From positions 62,001 through 126,000 of the forward strand of contig NZ_AAXY01000004.1 of NCBI RefSeq assembly GCF_000169375.1: 64,000 nucleotides of DNA, given 5' to 3'. Made by a program: the position numbers and the translations under genes. The notes beneath the pieces are model-generated. The model was not told the DNA's origin, searched no databases, and was given only the letters and a program-made list of their open reading frames with translations. The stretch comes from Marinobacter sp. ELB17. GTDB taxonomy: Bacteria; Pseudomonadota; Gammaproteobacteria; Pseudomonadales; Oleiphilaceae. Positions 15,955 through 23,369 of this stretch are shown in pieces. The stretch's first letter is position 1. Each line of letters begins with the position of its first letter.

Positions 15955-18381
15955 TTAGTCGATTTTCCGGTACAGCTCTTGTTCGAGGCTTCTTACCGCT
16001 TCGGTGTAGCCAGGTTTGCCGCCGAAGGCTTGAATCAATTCCATTGGCGCACCAATCTGGCTGAAGGGCGCGAGGGTGAGAATTTTAACATCCTCAATGG
16101 ATTCAATGCCGGTGTCGGTGTATTTCTGCAGCAGTGCGTCCAAAACCTGTCGGCTGGCGCCTTGGTACTGGCTGAAGTAGTTGTTCTTGCGTACCTGTTC
16201 CGCGCGTTCTTTGCGGGTCAGCGGCGGCTGGTCGTAAACGATGTGGCAGATAACATCGAACGGGTCTGGCTCGGCGCCCAGCTTGTTGCTGACGTCTTTT
16301 ATCAGGTCGTCCCAGATAACGCCTTGTTCCGTCAGTTCGTCGATAATGACCTGCTTGCGGTCGGCCTGGTGCCAGCGGCGCAGAAAGTCGTTTAGGGAGG
16401 CGTATTGTTCTTTCACCTGTTTGCGGGTGAAGTCTCTCAGGCTTTCGGTGATGAGTTTGCCGTCTGGCCCCAGGTACTGGACTCGCTCGGCGATAATGGT
16501 CACTTCAACGTTACCGACCACGTATTTTACGCGTTTTGGCCTGCCTGTTTCTTCCTCGCCACCGCCAGGGGTGTTGCCGTCGTCGTTCTCCCAGGCTGAT
16601 TCTGGACCTACTTCATAGCCTTCGGCGTCTTCCGCGCAGGGGTGTTCGTCGGGTTCTGAACCGTCGCCTGCTTCATCCGCGTCTGGATTAATCGGGTCGC
16701 CGGCTTTGGGCTGGTAAACCTTCACCGGGTCGCCATCAAAATCCGGGTCGGCAAACAGCTCGGTGGCTTTTTTGAAGTCCAGAATGGTGAACCAGTGTTT
16801 GTTGTAATCATCGTTGATGCGGGTGCCACGGCCGATGATTTGCTTGAACTCGGTCATGGACTGAATGCGCTGGTCCAGCACGATGAGTTTGCAGGTTTGG
16901 GCATCCACGCCGGTGGTCATCAGTTTGCTGGTGGTGGCAATAACCGGGTAGCGTTCTTCCGGGTTGATGAAGTTATCCAGCTCGGCTTTGCCTTCCTGCT
17001 CGTCGCCGGTAATGCGCATTACGTATTTGCGGTTTTCCTGTACCCGCTTCGGGTTCAGGTTCACCAGTGCTTGGCGCATGCGTTCGGCGTGGTCGATGTC
17101 TTCGCAGAACACGATGGTTTTCTGGAAGGGGTCAGAGCTTTCCAGAAATTCAGTGATTTTGCCAGCGACTACTTCGGTGCGCTTTACTAGTACTAGCTGG
17201 CGGTCAAAGTCTTTTTGGTTATAGATGCGGTCTTCTATCAGCTCGCCGTGTTTGTCGGTTTGTCCTTTGGATGGGCGCCAGCCTTGCAGGTCTTTGTCCA
17301 GGTCTACCCGTACCACTTTGTAAGGGGCCAGAAAGCCGTCTTCGATGCCTTGTTTGAGCGAATAGGAGTACACCGGCTCGCCGAAGTAGTCGGTGTTAGA
17401 GACGTCTTTGGTTTCTTTTGGCGTTGCAGTCAGGCCAACGTGGGTGGCGGTGGAGAAGTAATCAAGAATCTGGCGCCAGGCGGAATCCACCGAGGCGCTG
17501 CCGCGATGGCATTCGTCGATAACGATAAGGTCGAAAAAGTCCGGCGAGAACTGTTTGTAGATGTTCTGCTCTTCTTCGCTGCCGGTCACCGCTTGATAAA
17601 GAGACAGGTAAATCTCGTAGGACGGGTCTACCGTGCGGTTGGTAACCTTGGTCATCGCCTGGCCGAAGGGTTTGAAGTCGTTGTTCTTGGTCTGATCCAC
17701 CAGAATATTTCGGTCAGCCAGAAACAGGATGCGCTTCTTTTGCTTTGCCTTCCAAAGCCGCCAGATAATTTGAAAGGCGGTGAAGGTTTTGCCGGTGCCC
17801 GTGGCCATTACTAATAAAATGCGGTTCTGACCTTTGGCGACGGCTTCAACAGTGCGGTTAACTGCGACGGTTTGGTAGTAACGAGGCGTGCGCCCACTAC
17901 CGTCATCGTAATAGGGCTGTTCAACGATTTTTCGTGCCTGGCTGCTAATGCCTTTGTACTGGCAATACAGATTCCAAAGCGTTTCTGGCGAAGGGAACTC
18001 GCTCAGTTGCAGGGTTGTTTCGGTCTGGCCGAATAGACCTGTGCGGTCGTGGAAGAGGAAGCCGTCGCCGTTGCTGCTGAACACAAAGGGGGCGTCCAGT
18101 GCATCGCTGTAAGCCAGCCCTTGCTGCATACCGTCGCCAAGACTGTGGTTATTGTCTTTGGCCTCGATGATGGCAATGGGCATGTTCTTCTTGTAGCTGA
18201 GAACGTAATCCGCGCGGCGGCGTTTGCCTCGGGTGTGCAAGCGGCCCCGCACAATAATGCGGCCAGCGGTAAATGACACTTCTTCCCGTACCTGGTTCAA
18301 CATATTCCAGCCGGCTTGCTCTAAAGCTGGATTGATAAACTTGGTGCAGATATCCCGCTCTGTGAGCTTTTTCTTATCCAT
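15955..18381 (-). CDS. hsdR: Type I restriction endonuclease subunit HsdR
   Basis: An 808-residue motor and nuclease subunit is read from ATG 18381 (ribosome site GGCGAG); an in-frame earlier start at 18411 is possible. The nuclease core [20 protein letters not shown] has Asp58 and Glu73-Ala-Lys75. The superfamily 2 helicase motifs are ATGTGKT (193-199), DECH (289-292) and LTATPK; motif VI includes [10 protein letters not shown]. HsdR translocates unmethylated DNA and cuts it at a distance. All motifs are intact, so the system is probably active against incoming phage or plasmid DNA. Residues 580-650 form an acidic, low-complexity linker. Confidence 0.95.
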   Translation of the reverse strand: MDKKKLTERDICTKFINPALEQAGWNMLNQVREEVSFTAGRIIVRGRLHTRGKRRRADYVLSYKKNMPIAIIEAKDNNHSLGDGMQQGLAYSDALDAPFVFSSNGDGFLFHDRTGLFGQTETTLQLSEFPSPETLWNLYCQYKGISSQARKIVEQPYYDDGSGRTPRYYQTVAVNRTVEAVAKGQNRILLVMATGTGKTFTAFQIIWRLWKAKQKKRILFLADRNILVDQTKNNDFKPFGQAMTKVTNRTVDPSYEIYLSLYQAVTGSEEEQNIYKQFSPDFFDLIVIDECHRGSASVDSAWRQILDYFSTATHVGLTATPKETKDVSNTDYFGEPVYSYSLKQGIEDGFLAPYKVVRVDLDKDLQGWRPSKGQTDKHGELIEDRIYNQKDFDRQLVLVKRTEVVAGKITEFLESSDPFQKTIVFCEDIDHAERMRQALVNLNPKRVQENRKYVMRITGDEQEGKAELDNFINPEERYPVIATTSKLMTTGVDAQTCKLIVLDQRIQSMTEFKQIIGRGTRINDDYNKHWFTILDFKKATELFADPDFDGDPVKVYQPKAGDPINPDADEAGDGSEPDEHPCAEDAEGYEVGPESAWENDDGNTPGGGEEETGRPKRVKYVVGNVEVTIIAERVQYLGPDGKLITESLRDFTRKQVKEQYASLNDFLRRWHQADRKQVIIDELTEQGVIWDDLIKDVSNKLGAEPDPFDVICHIVYDQPPLTRKERAEQVRKNNYFSQYQGASRQVLDALLQKYTDTGIESIEDVKILTLAPFSQIGAPMELIQAFGGKPGYTEAVRSLEQELYRKID

Positions 18382-18411
18382 GCGCTCGCCGCCGTTACGT
18401 CCAGTTTGCAA

Positions 18412-18784
18412 CTATCTGGTTTTATATAGATTTGTGGCTTCAGGGTAGCTTATTTGGGCAGGCTTCAGAAGGTTTGGTCAATTTGTGCGTCTGGGGCCTG
18501 TCTTTGAAAATCGAGCAGGTAGAGCACGACTCACCAATTAACGACATCGAAATTTGAGCTTGTGAATGCCCGCAGCGTGAATACACGGTCGCATTACGAA
18601 TGCCTACCCTATGGTAAATTATATGATAGGTAAAAATTAACCCAATGAGTGCCTGCCAGTAGCGTGCAAGTTATTGATTGTTTCTTGAAAAATTGGCTAT
18701 TGGCTGCGGTTTCTCAGAATATAATGCGTCTTTGGGTTAAAAATTACCCCAGGGTGGGCAAAAATTACCCTCGGGGATTTTTGT
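18412..18784. other. Intergenic region with iteron-like repeats
   Basis: No gene is visible in these 373 bp. Three copies of an AT-rich motif, GG-N(1-2)-AAAAATTA-CCC with small variations, occur at 18629-18643, 18734-18750 and 18756-18770. The last overlaps a terminator hairpin. The hsdR promoter should lie in the left part. The stretch 18600-18650 is AT-rich, with TAAATTATATGATAGG resembling a promoter or origin element. Repeats of this kind beside a DNA-binding gene suggest a replication origin, but this is conjecture. Confidence 0.45.
18760..18783 (-). terminator. Rho-independent terminator after the winged-helix gene
   Basis: On the minus strand, directly after the stop of the gene at 18785-19195, an A-rich arm, CCC/GGG stem and T-run form a hairpin: AAAAAT..CCC..GGG..ATTTTT. 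It would end the four-gene message starting near 20086. Confidence 0.65.
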
Positions 18785-19195
18785 TTACTTGCCCCCTTTT
18801 TTGGGGAGTGTCGCGACTGGGTGGCCCGGTTTCCATCTGCGCCATTCGTCGGTTGGCTCCAAACCGTCGCAGCGCTCAAATGTAACCCGCCACTCTCGAG
18901 ACATTCGCTGTTGCCACATCTGGCCTTTGGTTAAGGCAATAAAACCGTGCTCTGCCAGCTCATCGTAAGCTGGCCGGATAGTTTTTTCAGTGACGTTAAG
19001 GCGTGAAGCGCCGTTCGCCACTGAAAGGGATATTCGCCCGTTCCGAGCGGGCATGTAGAGGTTGTGAATTTCTGCCAGCAGGCACCGAGCTGTTCGTGAC
19101 AAGTCACGATATGCTTCTGAGTTGAACCACTCACGCTGCATAGCAACGTAGCCACCCGGCCGTTTTACCACTTCGCTGCGCTGTTTTTTACTCAT
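18785..19195 (-). CDS. Winged-helix DNA-binding protein, possible replication or regulatory protein
   Basis: This is a 136-residue protein. The central region LSVANGASRLNVTEKTIRPA with YDELAEHGFIALTKG forms a winged helix-turn-helix (residues 55-95). The C-terminus SREWRVTFERCDGLEPTDEW is a pattern I associate with helix-turn-helix proteins of integrative elements. It is the last gene of a coupled four-gene unit, overlapping the previous gene by ATGA. It lies beside iteron-like repeats, so a role in replication initiation is possible, but transcription control is equally likely. Confidence 0.6.
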   Translation of the reverse strand: MSKKQRSEVVKRPGGYVAMQREWFNSEAYRDLSRTARCLLAEIHNLYMPARNGRISLSVANGASRLNVTEKTIRPAYDELAEHGFIALTKGQMWQQRMSREWRVTFERCDGLEPTDEWRRWKPGHPVATLPKKGGK

Positions 19196-19437
19196 AACGC
19201 GCGCTTCAACTTCTTGACGTCGATGGGTACGCCTGCATGTACGTGGCGTATTCCATAGCGAGTGGCCTCAGCGATAACTCTGGCAACCCTGTCACCCGGG
19301 CGAACCGTTACTATTTTGATTGGCCTTCCTGTTTCGTGGGCCCTTTTCAGGGCCCATTGACAACAGTTTGGGAGGTTATCGCTGTGAGCTACCATCTCTT
19401 TTCTTGAAACAAGATCGACAGCGGCGATGAGTCGCAT
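19192..19437 (-). CDS. Small hypothetical protein
   Basis: This 81-residue protein is basic, with an N-terminal hydrophobic strand MRLIAAVDLVSR, then CCQWALKRAHETGRPIKIVTV and RVIAEATRYGIRHVHAG. The alternating strand-helix pattern suggests a small alpha/beta fold. I do not recognise a family. It is translationally coupled to the winged-helix gene by ATGA and follows the gene at 19455-19817 after 17 bp. Confidence 0.55.
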   Translation of the reverse strand: MRLIAAVDLVSRKEMVAHSDNLPNCCQWALKRAHETGRPIKIVTVRPGDRVARVIAEATRYGIRHVHAGVPIDVKKLKRAL

Positions 19438-19454
19438 ATATCACCCTCCCCAGC

Positions 19455-19817
19455 TTACAGCCGTCTCGCATTAGTGTTTTGTTTCTTGATTTTTGCGATG
19501 GACTTAAATCCAGATGACGGCAGCACTGATGTTGCGTAATCGTCGAGCAGCTGTTGAGCCAGTCCCCGTGATGCTGGATTGATCTTGTAGACTTTGTAGT
19601 TGCAGTCTTGCCCGTCTCGGTTTTGTCCCTGACGGTCTTCGGTGTCGATCCTGAGGCCTTTGTTGCAGAGCCTGGATATAAGCTGCGGAACCCCATTCGT
19701 TCCAGCGGTGTTGAATAGCTGGCGGACGGACTGGGGGCCTTTCATTAGTTCCCCAAGGGCCCTAAATTGCAGAGGTGAATTGAGGTGTTTTGCTTTGGCG
19801 CCGGGTGCATGCTTCAT
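19455..19817 (-). CDS. Putative winged-helix protein of the element
   Basis: A 120-residue basic protein. Residues 15-60 (LQFRALGELMKGPQSVRQLF, then NTAGTNGVPQLISRLCNKGL) read as a winged helix-turn-helix, followed by a wing-like RIDTEDRQG segment and a basic tail (KIKKQNTNARRL). Proteins of this shape occur among the small regulatory genes of proviruses and integrative elements. Its start overlaps the upstream excisionase-like gene by ATGA. Specific function unknown. Confidence 0.55.
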   Translation of the reverse strand: MKHAPGAKAKHLNSPLQFRALGELMKGPQSVRQLFNTAGTNGVPQLISRLCNKGLRIDTEDRQGQNRDGQDCNYKVYKINPASRGLAQQLLDDYATSVLPSSGFKSIAKIKKQNTNARRL

Positions 19818-20086
19818 TTCGCCACCCTCCCGCTGATTTGTGCTGTGTGTCCTTCCTTAATTCCTGCCATGAACTCTGCGCGGTCAAACAGCAGCTTTCG
19901 GCCGAAGCGATATACGCCAGGTAGGTTGTGGCCTTTGGTGAATAGTAGATGGCGTACTCCACCTAGCGTAAGTGCGGGTTCAAGTTCGCATAGCAGCAGC
20001 AGGGTGAGAAGAGTTGGGTTTGACGTTTGATTGTCTCCATATTTAAGTCCGGCTAGGGTTGGTGTGTTTGCAGGTGCTGGTTTCAT
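19814..20086 (-). CDS. Excisionase/AlpA-like DNA-binding protein
   Basis: This 90-residue protein is read from ATG 20086, which has GAGGAC nine bases upstream; an earlier in-frame start at 20125 lacks a good site. The C-terminal half (LTLGGVRHLLFTKGHNLPGV, then YRFGRKLLFDRAEFMAGI) has the MerR/AlpA-like pattern of a recognition helix followed by a wing ending in an Arg-Lys-Leu strand, typical of excisionases. It is first in the four-gene unit. A role in directing the integrase to excision is inferred from fold and position. Confidence 0.6.
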   Translation of the reverse strand: MKPAPANTPTLAGLKYGDNQTSNPTLLTLLLLCELEPALTLGGVRHLLFTKGHNLPGVYRFGRKLLFDRAEFMAGIKEGHTAQISGRVAK

Positions 20087-20243
20087 GTGTACTGTCCTCA
20101 ATGTTCGTGATTGCTTGTGAAGCATTTGAGGACGGATTATTTGTTAGAGGGTGCGGAGAAAAAACCTGAAAGGGTTATGTGGAAACGGTAGCAAGGTTCG
20201 CTCTAAGCGCCCTGTGGCTGAGCTAAAAGGGTGTAACCTAAAT

Positions 20244-21293
20244 TTATTTAGCGTTTGGTTTTCTTCCAGTACTGGCCCAGGAAGGACGTATCAATGACGC
20301 AGCGCTTTTGGCCAGGCTATCACTCAAGCTGTAATTCTCTTTTAGCCATTTAGCGACCGTTTCGTTTTTTTCCTGCCCGCGCGAATTGTCTTTTTCGGCG
20401 GTACTCCAGAACTCCAATGCCGCTCTGTTCATGCCGTTAAGAGCGACGCTAATGTAATCCTCATCATGGGGAGAGGCAGTAGTTGGGGTGGTAAGCAGCG
20501 CGTCTAAATGCTCTGAAGTGATACCGAGTAGCGTTTTGTCTGGGAGTTGGTTCGGAACAATTCGTAGAACATACTGTTTGGTCGGTTCACGGAACAACAG
20601 CTCTGTTTCTCCTAGCTGCGATTCCAATGGCTGTTCTACGTTTTCGGTTTTTAATAGGCTGAAGCTTTCTCTCGAAACGCTTGGAGAGTTGTGGCAATGC
20701 CTCCAGATTTGATTGATGATTTCTTCCGAATTTTTGTTTAAAACTAAACCCCAGATAGCGTTGCGGGAAAGTACAGTCTCTGCCTCAAGTTCGTCGACAG
20801 GTTCTACTAATAAACCAATAGCTTCGATAAGCTCCGAGTGAGGGTAAAATTCAGGCTCGCCCTGTAATGCGTGGGGGCCTAGCCGGCTTAGTGCAGATCG
20901 TATCGCTAAGATTTCTGAGTTTGTCAGATATTCGCCAGCAGCCTCTTTTTCTCCGAGCTGGAGTATATGCTCGGGTATAGCTTCCTCATTTGGAGTAAAA
21001 ACTCGGCTATTCTCGTAAATCAACTGACCATCTTTCAGACGTTTTTGGCTGCTGTGGATAACTGACCTTAATCTCATTCGGATTCGTTGATTTGATGCAA
21101 TTTTTAGTAACTCGAAATTTTCTGTGCTAGAAGGCGAAAACAGCTTTATGGAGAGAGTGAGAGAGCCTTCCGCGGCATACTGGAGTAAGTCTTCTTGCCT
21201 CACGGAGAGGTTCTCGTCGGTATTTTCTTGTAGAAAGCGTGTGGCGCTCTCCAGGGTGTACCACTTCTTTCGAGGGAGTCGCTTGAGCGCCAT
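20244..21293 (-). CDS. Hypothetical protein coupled to the integrase
   Basis: This is a 349-residue soluble protein. It begins MALKRLPRKKWYTLESATRF, a possible DNA-binding start (a helix-turn-helix-like region with VRQEDLLQYAAEGSLTLSI). A long mixed region follows, then WLKENYSLSDSLAKSAASLI near the C-terminus, which resembles a second small helical DNA-binding unit. The family is not recognised. The ATG lies right after the integrase stop, and the integrase's last codons supply the GGAGGA ribosome site, so the two proteins are made together. A role with integration, excision or regulation is likely by position only. Confidence 0.55.
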   Translation of the reverse strand: MALKRLPRKKWYTLESATRFLQENTDENLSVRQEDLLQYAAEGSLTLSIKLFSPSSTENFELLKIASNQRIRMRLRSVIHSSQKRLKDGQLIYENSRVFTPNEEAIPEHILQLGEKEAAGEYLTNSEILAIRSALSRLGPHALQGEPEFYPHSELIEAIGLLVEPVDELEAETVLSRNAIWGLVLNKNSEEIINQIWRHCHNSPSVSRESFSLLKTENVEQPLESQLGETELLFREPTKQYVLRIVPNQLPDKTLLGITSEHLDALLTTPTTASPHDEDYISVALNGMNRAALEFWSTAEKDNSRGQEKNETVAKWLKENYSLSDSLAKSAASLIRPSWASTGRKPNAK

Positions 21294-21294
21294 T

Positions 21295-22380
21295 TTAGTC
21301 CTCCTGAAATACCGCTTTTGTCATTCGCAGCACAACGGCATTTGTGTGGTCCTGAGTGAGGTGGCTATATCGCTGAACCATAGCCAAGGTTTTGTGCCCT
21401 AAGATCTCAGCAATTTCTCGTAATCCCGCGCCATTCATGGCGAGATAACTCGCTGCTGTGTGTCTAAGGTCGTGAAACCTGAAATCTTTTACCTCCGCTC
21501 GCTTCAGTGCAGTCATCCACGCACGCTGAAAGTCCAAAGGTTTGTTTTTGGTTTTTTCGGTACGACCTGAGAACACATGAGAAGAGTCATTGAGAGGCCG
21601 AACTTTTGCCCATTCTGTCATTGCGTGGAGAGCGGGGCCGACGAGGGGGGCCGCACGTGTTTCGCCGTTCTTTGTGTCATGAAAAGTAACCGACTGTCGC
21701 TTAAAGTCCACATCTCGCCAAGTTAGTCCAGATAGCTCACTACGACGGGCTCCTGTAGTAATTCCAAGTAAGACAATAATTTTCAGTTCCGGTGTTTCGG
21801 TTGCTTTGTCACAAGCCTCTAGTAGCCGCTTCCGTTCATCATCAAACAGAAATCGTGTACGACCTTTCGCTTCTTTTCCTCGCTTAACCTTCCTGCAGGG
21901 GTTATCGGCTATCCATTCCCACTCGTCGGCGGCAGCGGCCATTACGGGGCTCAAGGCTGCCAGGTAGCGGTTGGTTGATGCGTCAGTTCTTTGCTTTTCT
22001 GTTTTGCCTGTTTTGAATGGCGTGGACTTTAGTTCATCGCGATACTTGGCAATCATAGAGGCTGAAATATCTTTTATAGGAACGGCTCCAATCTGAAAAC
22101 GCCACCATTGCAGTTGGGCTAGTCTCCGGTCGCTGTCTTTAAGCGCAGGTAAAGTGTCGCGTGCATAGCGGTCTATAGCATCAGCCAGAGTTTTTCCCTT
22201 GCCGGCAGCGGATTGAAAATAACGCCCTTCTCGAATAGCAGCCTCGGTTTGTATTGCCCATCGCTTGGCATCTGTTAAGCGGTCAAAAGTGGCAGATTCT
22301 GTATTGCGACCTTTAAGGCGAACTTTAGCCCGGTAACTCGTGGAGCCGTCTTTGCCTGCTCGTTTTTCAAAAGATGCCAA
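21295..22380 (-). CDS. Tyrosine site-specific integrase
   Basis: This 361-residue phage-type integrase starts with TTG at 22380 behind GGAGGA. An N-terminal arm-binding domain (KVRLKGRNTESATF) precedes the SAM-like core-binding domain (residues 63-155). The catalytic domain has Arg212 in TGARRSEL, His303 and Arg306 in HDLRHTAASYL, His329 in LGHK and Tyr338 in QRYSHL. All catalytic residues are present. It lies 440 bp from the intact tRNA-Phe and presumably integrates the element there. Several arm-type motifs lie between gene and tRNA. Confidence 0.95.
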   Translation of the reverse strand: MASFEKRAGKDGSTSYRAKVRLKGRNTESATFDRLTDAKRWAIQTEAAIREGRYFQSAAGKGKTLADAIDRYARDTLPALKDSDRRLAQLQWWRFQIGAVPIKDISASMIAKYRDELKSTPFKTGKTEKQRTDASTNRYLAALSPVMAAAADEWEWIADNPCRKVKRGKEAKGRTRFLFDDERKRLLEACDKATETPELKIIVLLGITTGARRSELSGLTWRDVDFKRQSVTFHDTKNGETRAAPLVGPALHAMTEWAKVRPLNDSSHVFSGRTEKTKNKPLDFQRAWMTALKRAEVKDFRFHDLRHTAASYLAMNGAGLREIAEILGHKTLAMVQRYSHLTQDHTNAVVLRMTKAVFQED

Positions 22381-22614
22381 GAGTTCGTCCTCCGAGTAGG
22401 TGGAGGGCAGGCGGATGATATATTTGGATTGCCATTGGCGACCTCTGCATTAGGTTGCTGGTGGTTGCCAGGCTGGTGTTGGTGCACCGGTCTGGCTCTT
22501 TTCTGACTATAAGTCACAACGCGAGACAATAGCAACTAGGGGATATTTAATCCCCAGTATTTACTGATTTTATACTTGATATAGTTGATAAAATTTCAAG
22601 TTATTCTTAGTAAT

Positions 22615-22762
22615 GGGACACTGTCGGGACAGTGTTAGAGCAAAAGTGTCTTTTTAAGCCGGTTTTGAAGTGTCCCGCTGGGACAGTAAATGGCTTATTA
22701 ATTTGGAGAGAGAGTCAGGAGGTTTTGTGGTTTCTTGTGGCTAAGTGTCCCATAAGTGTCCC
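22615..22762. promoter_or_regulatory. Right array of AGTGTCCC arm-type motifs
   Basis: Six octamers occur in three pairs, each with 11-bp spacing: inverted copies at 22615-22622 and 22626-22633; an inward-facing pair at 22669-22676 and 22680-22687; direct copies at 22744-22751 and 22755-22762. Variants are AGTGTCCC and ACTGTCCC. With the left pair they form a candidate integrase/excision-factor binding array around the attachment core. The first pairs also lie in the likely integrase promoter region, so autoregulation is possible. Confidence 0.6.
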
Positions 22763-22781
22763 ATGGCAGAGCCCAGAAACG

Positions 22782-22805
22782 AAAAAGCCCGCAATTAAGC
22801 GGGCT
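22782..22805 (-). terminator. Terminator downstream of tRNA-Phe
   Basis: On the minus strand a perfect hairpin AGCCCGC-TTAATT-GCGGGCT is followed by TTTTT, 16 bp after the tRNA CCA end. It lies inside the integrated element, so the element supplies the terminator for the tRNA gene. Confidence 0.85.
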
Positions 22806-22821
22806 AAGTCGTTGAATCTAA

Positions 22822-22897
22822 TGGTGCCCGGAGGCGGAATCGAACCACCGACACGAGGATTTTCAATCCTCTGCTCTACCGACTGAGCTATCCGGGC
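22822..22897 (-). tRNA. tRNA-Phe (GAA anticodon)
   Basis: This is a 76-nt tRNA on the minus strand: acceptor GCCCGGA, D arm with AGCTCAGTCGGTAGAGC, anticodon stem-loop with TTGAAAAT (anticodon GAA), T arm GGTTCGATTCC, and encoded CCA at 22822-22824. The 3' 47 bases (22822-22868) form the right attachment repeat of the element and are duplicated at 6898-6944. Confidence 0.97.
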
Positions 22898-23016
22898 ATG
22901 TTGCAATACTGCTCTGCAACGGGGCGCTATTAAACCGGTTTGGCTGCACTGAGTCAAGAGGGCTTTTGAAAATTTGTTAAAGTTTTCAGTGCTGCCCGTC
23001 AGGCCGCGTTTAGGGG

Positions 23017-23289
23017 TTACTTCTCAGGTGGTACGTAGCCTTCGGCTTTGTCGAAGGGTTCGTTGTTAAAGAAGCGTTCCATCTGCGCCTGTAGGTATTT
23101 GCGGGTGTTCGGGTCCATCAGGCTCAGGTGTTTTTCATTAATCAGCATGGTTTGCTGGCTTTGCCATTCGTCCCAGGCGGCTTTGGATATGTTGTCGTAG
23201 ATGTCTTGGCCGCGGGCGCCGGGCATGGGCGGGTTGTTCAGACCTTCCATTTCTTTCTGATGTTTACGGCAGAAAATGTTACGGCTCAT
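23017..23289 (-). CDS. yggX: Probable Fe(2+)-trafficking protein YggX
   Basis: A 90-residue cytosolic protein that helps protect iron-sulfur proteins from oxidants. The start MSRNIFCRKHQKEMEGL contains the conserved Cys, and the middle and end (WDEWQSQQTMLINEKHL, then LMDPNTRKYLQAQMERF) are family hallmarks. Full length. It follows mutY in the order asmA-mutY-yggX; mutY-yggX adjacency is common in gammaproteobacteria, and MutY itself has an iron-sulfur cluster. Confidence 0.96.
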   Translation of the reverse strand: MSRNIFCRKHQKEMEGLNNPPMPGARGQDIYDNISKAAWDEWQSQQTMLINEKHLSLMDPNTRKYLQAQMERFFNNEPFDKAEGYVPPEK

Positions 23290-23369
23290 GGGGGCTCCTG
23301 TGGGGATTTTGGTATGTTAGCGGGAACTCAGATTTCACGCATCATATCAGTAATAAGGCTGACGGGCTG

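Larger units (their letters stand above)
6898..22868. mobile_element. 15.9 kb integrative element in tRNA-Phe, phage-satellite-like
   Basis: A 47-bp perfect direct repeat (6898-6944 and 22822-22868), consisting of the 3' part of tRNA-Phe, bounds the element. The tyrosine integrase gene is adjacent to the intact tRNA, as usual for tRNA-integrated elements. Contents from left to right: a zinc-ribbon-like protein, an IS21-family insertion, a terminase small subunit-like gene, a HigB/HigA-protease pair, hsdS-hsdM-hsdR, four small DNA-binding or unknown genes, an unknown 349-residue protein, and the integrase. No capsid, tail, large terminase or conjugation genes are present. Without the 2.4 kb insertion sequence it is about 13.5 kb, the size range of phage satellites. 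The boundaries are seen directly; the satellite nature is inferred. Confidence 0.88.

Noticed and set aside
12689..18411. Possible phase-variable inversion system in the hsd locus
   Set aside because: Only one hsdS and no invertase or inverted hsdS copy is present; the internal repeats are direct, so deletion or exchange but not inversion is possible.
22615..22762. CRISPR-like array from repeated AGTGTCCC motifs
   Set aside because: The repeats are only 8 bp, in both orientations, with 3-bp gaps inside the pairs; they do not fit a CRISPR array.
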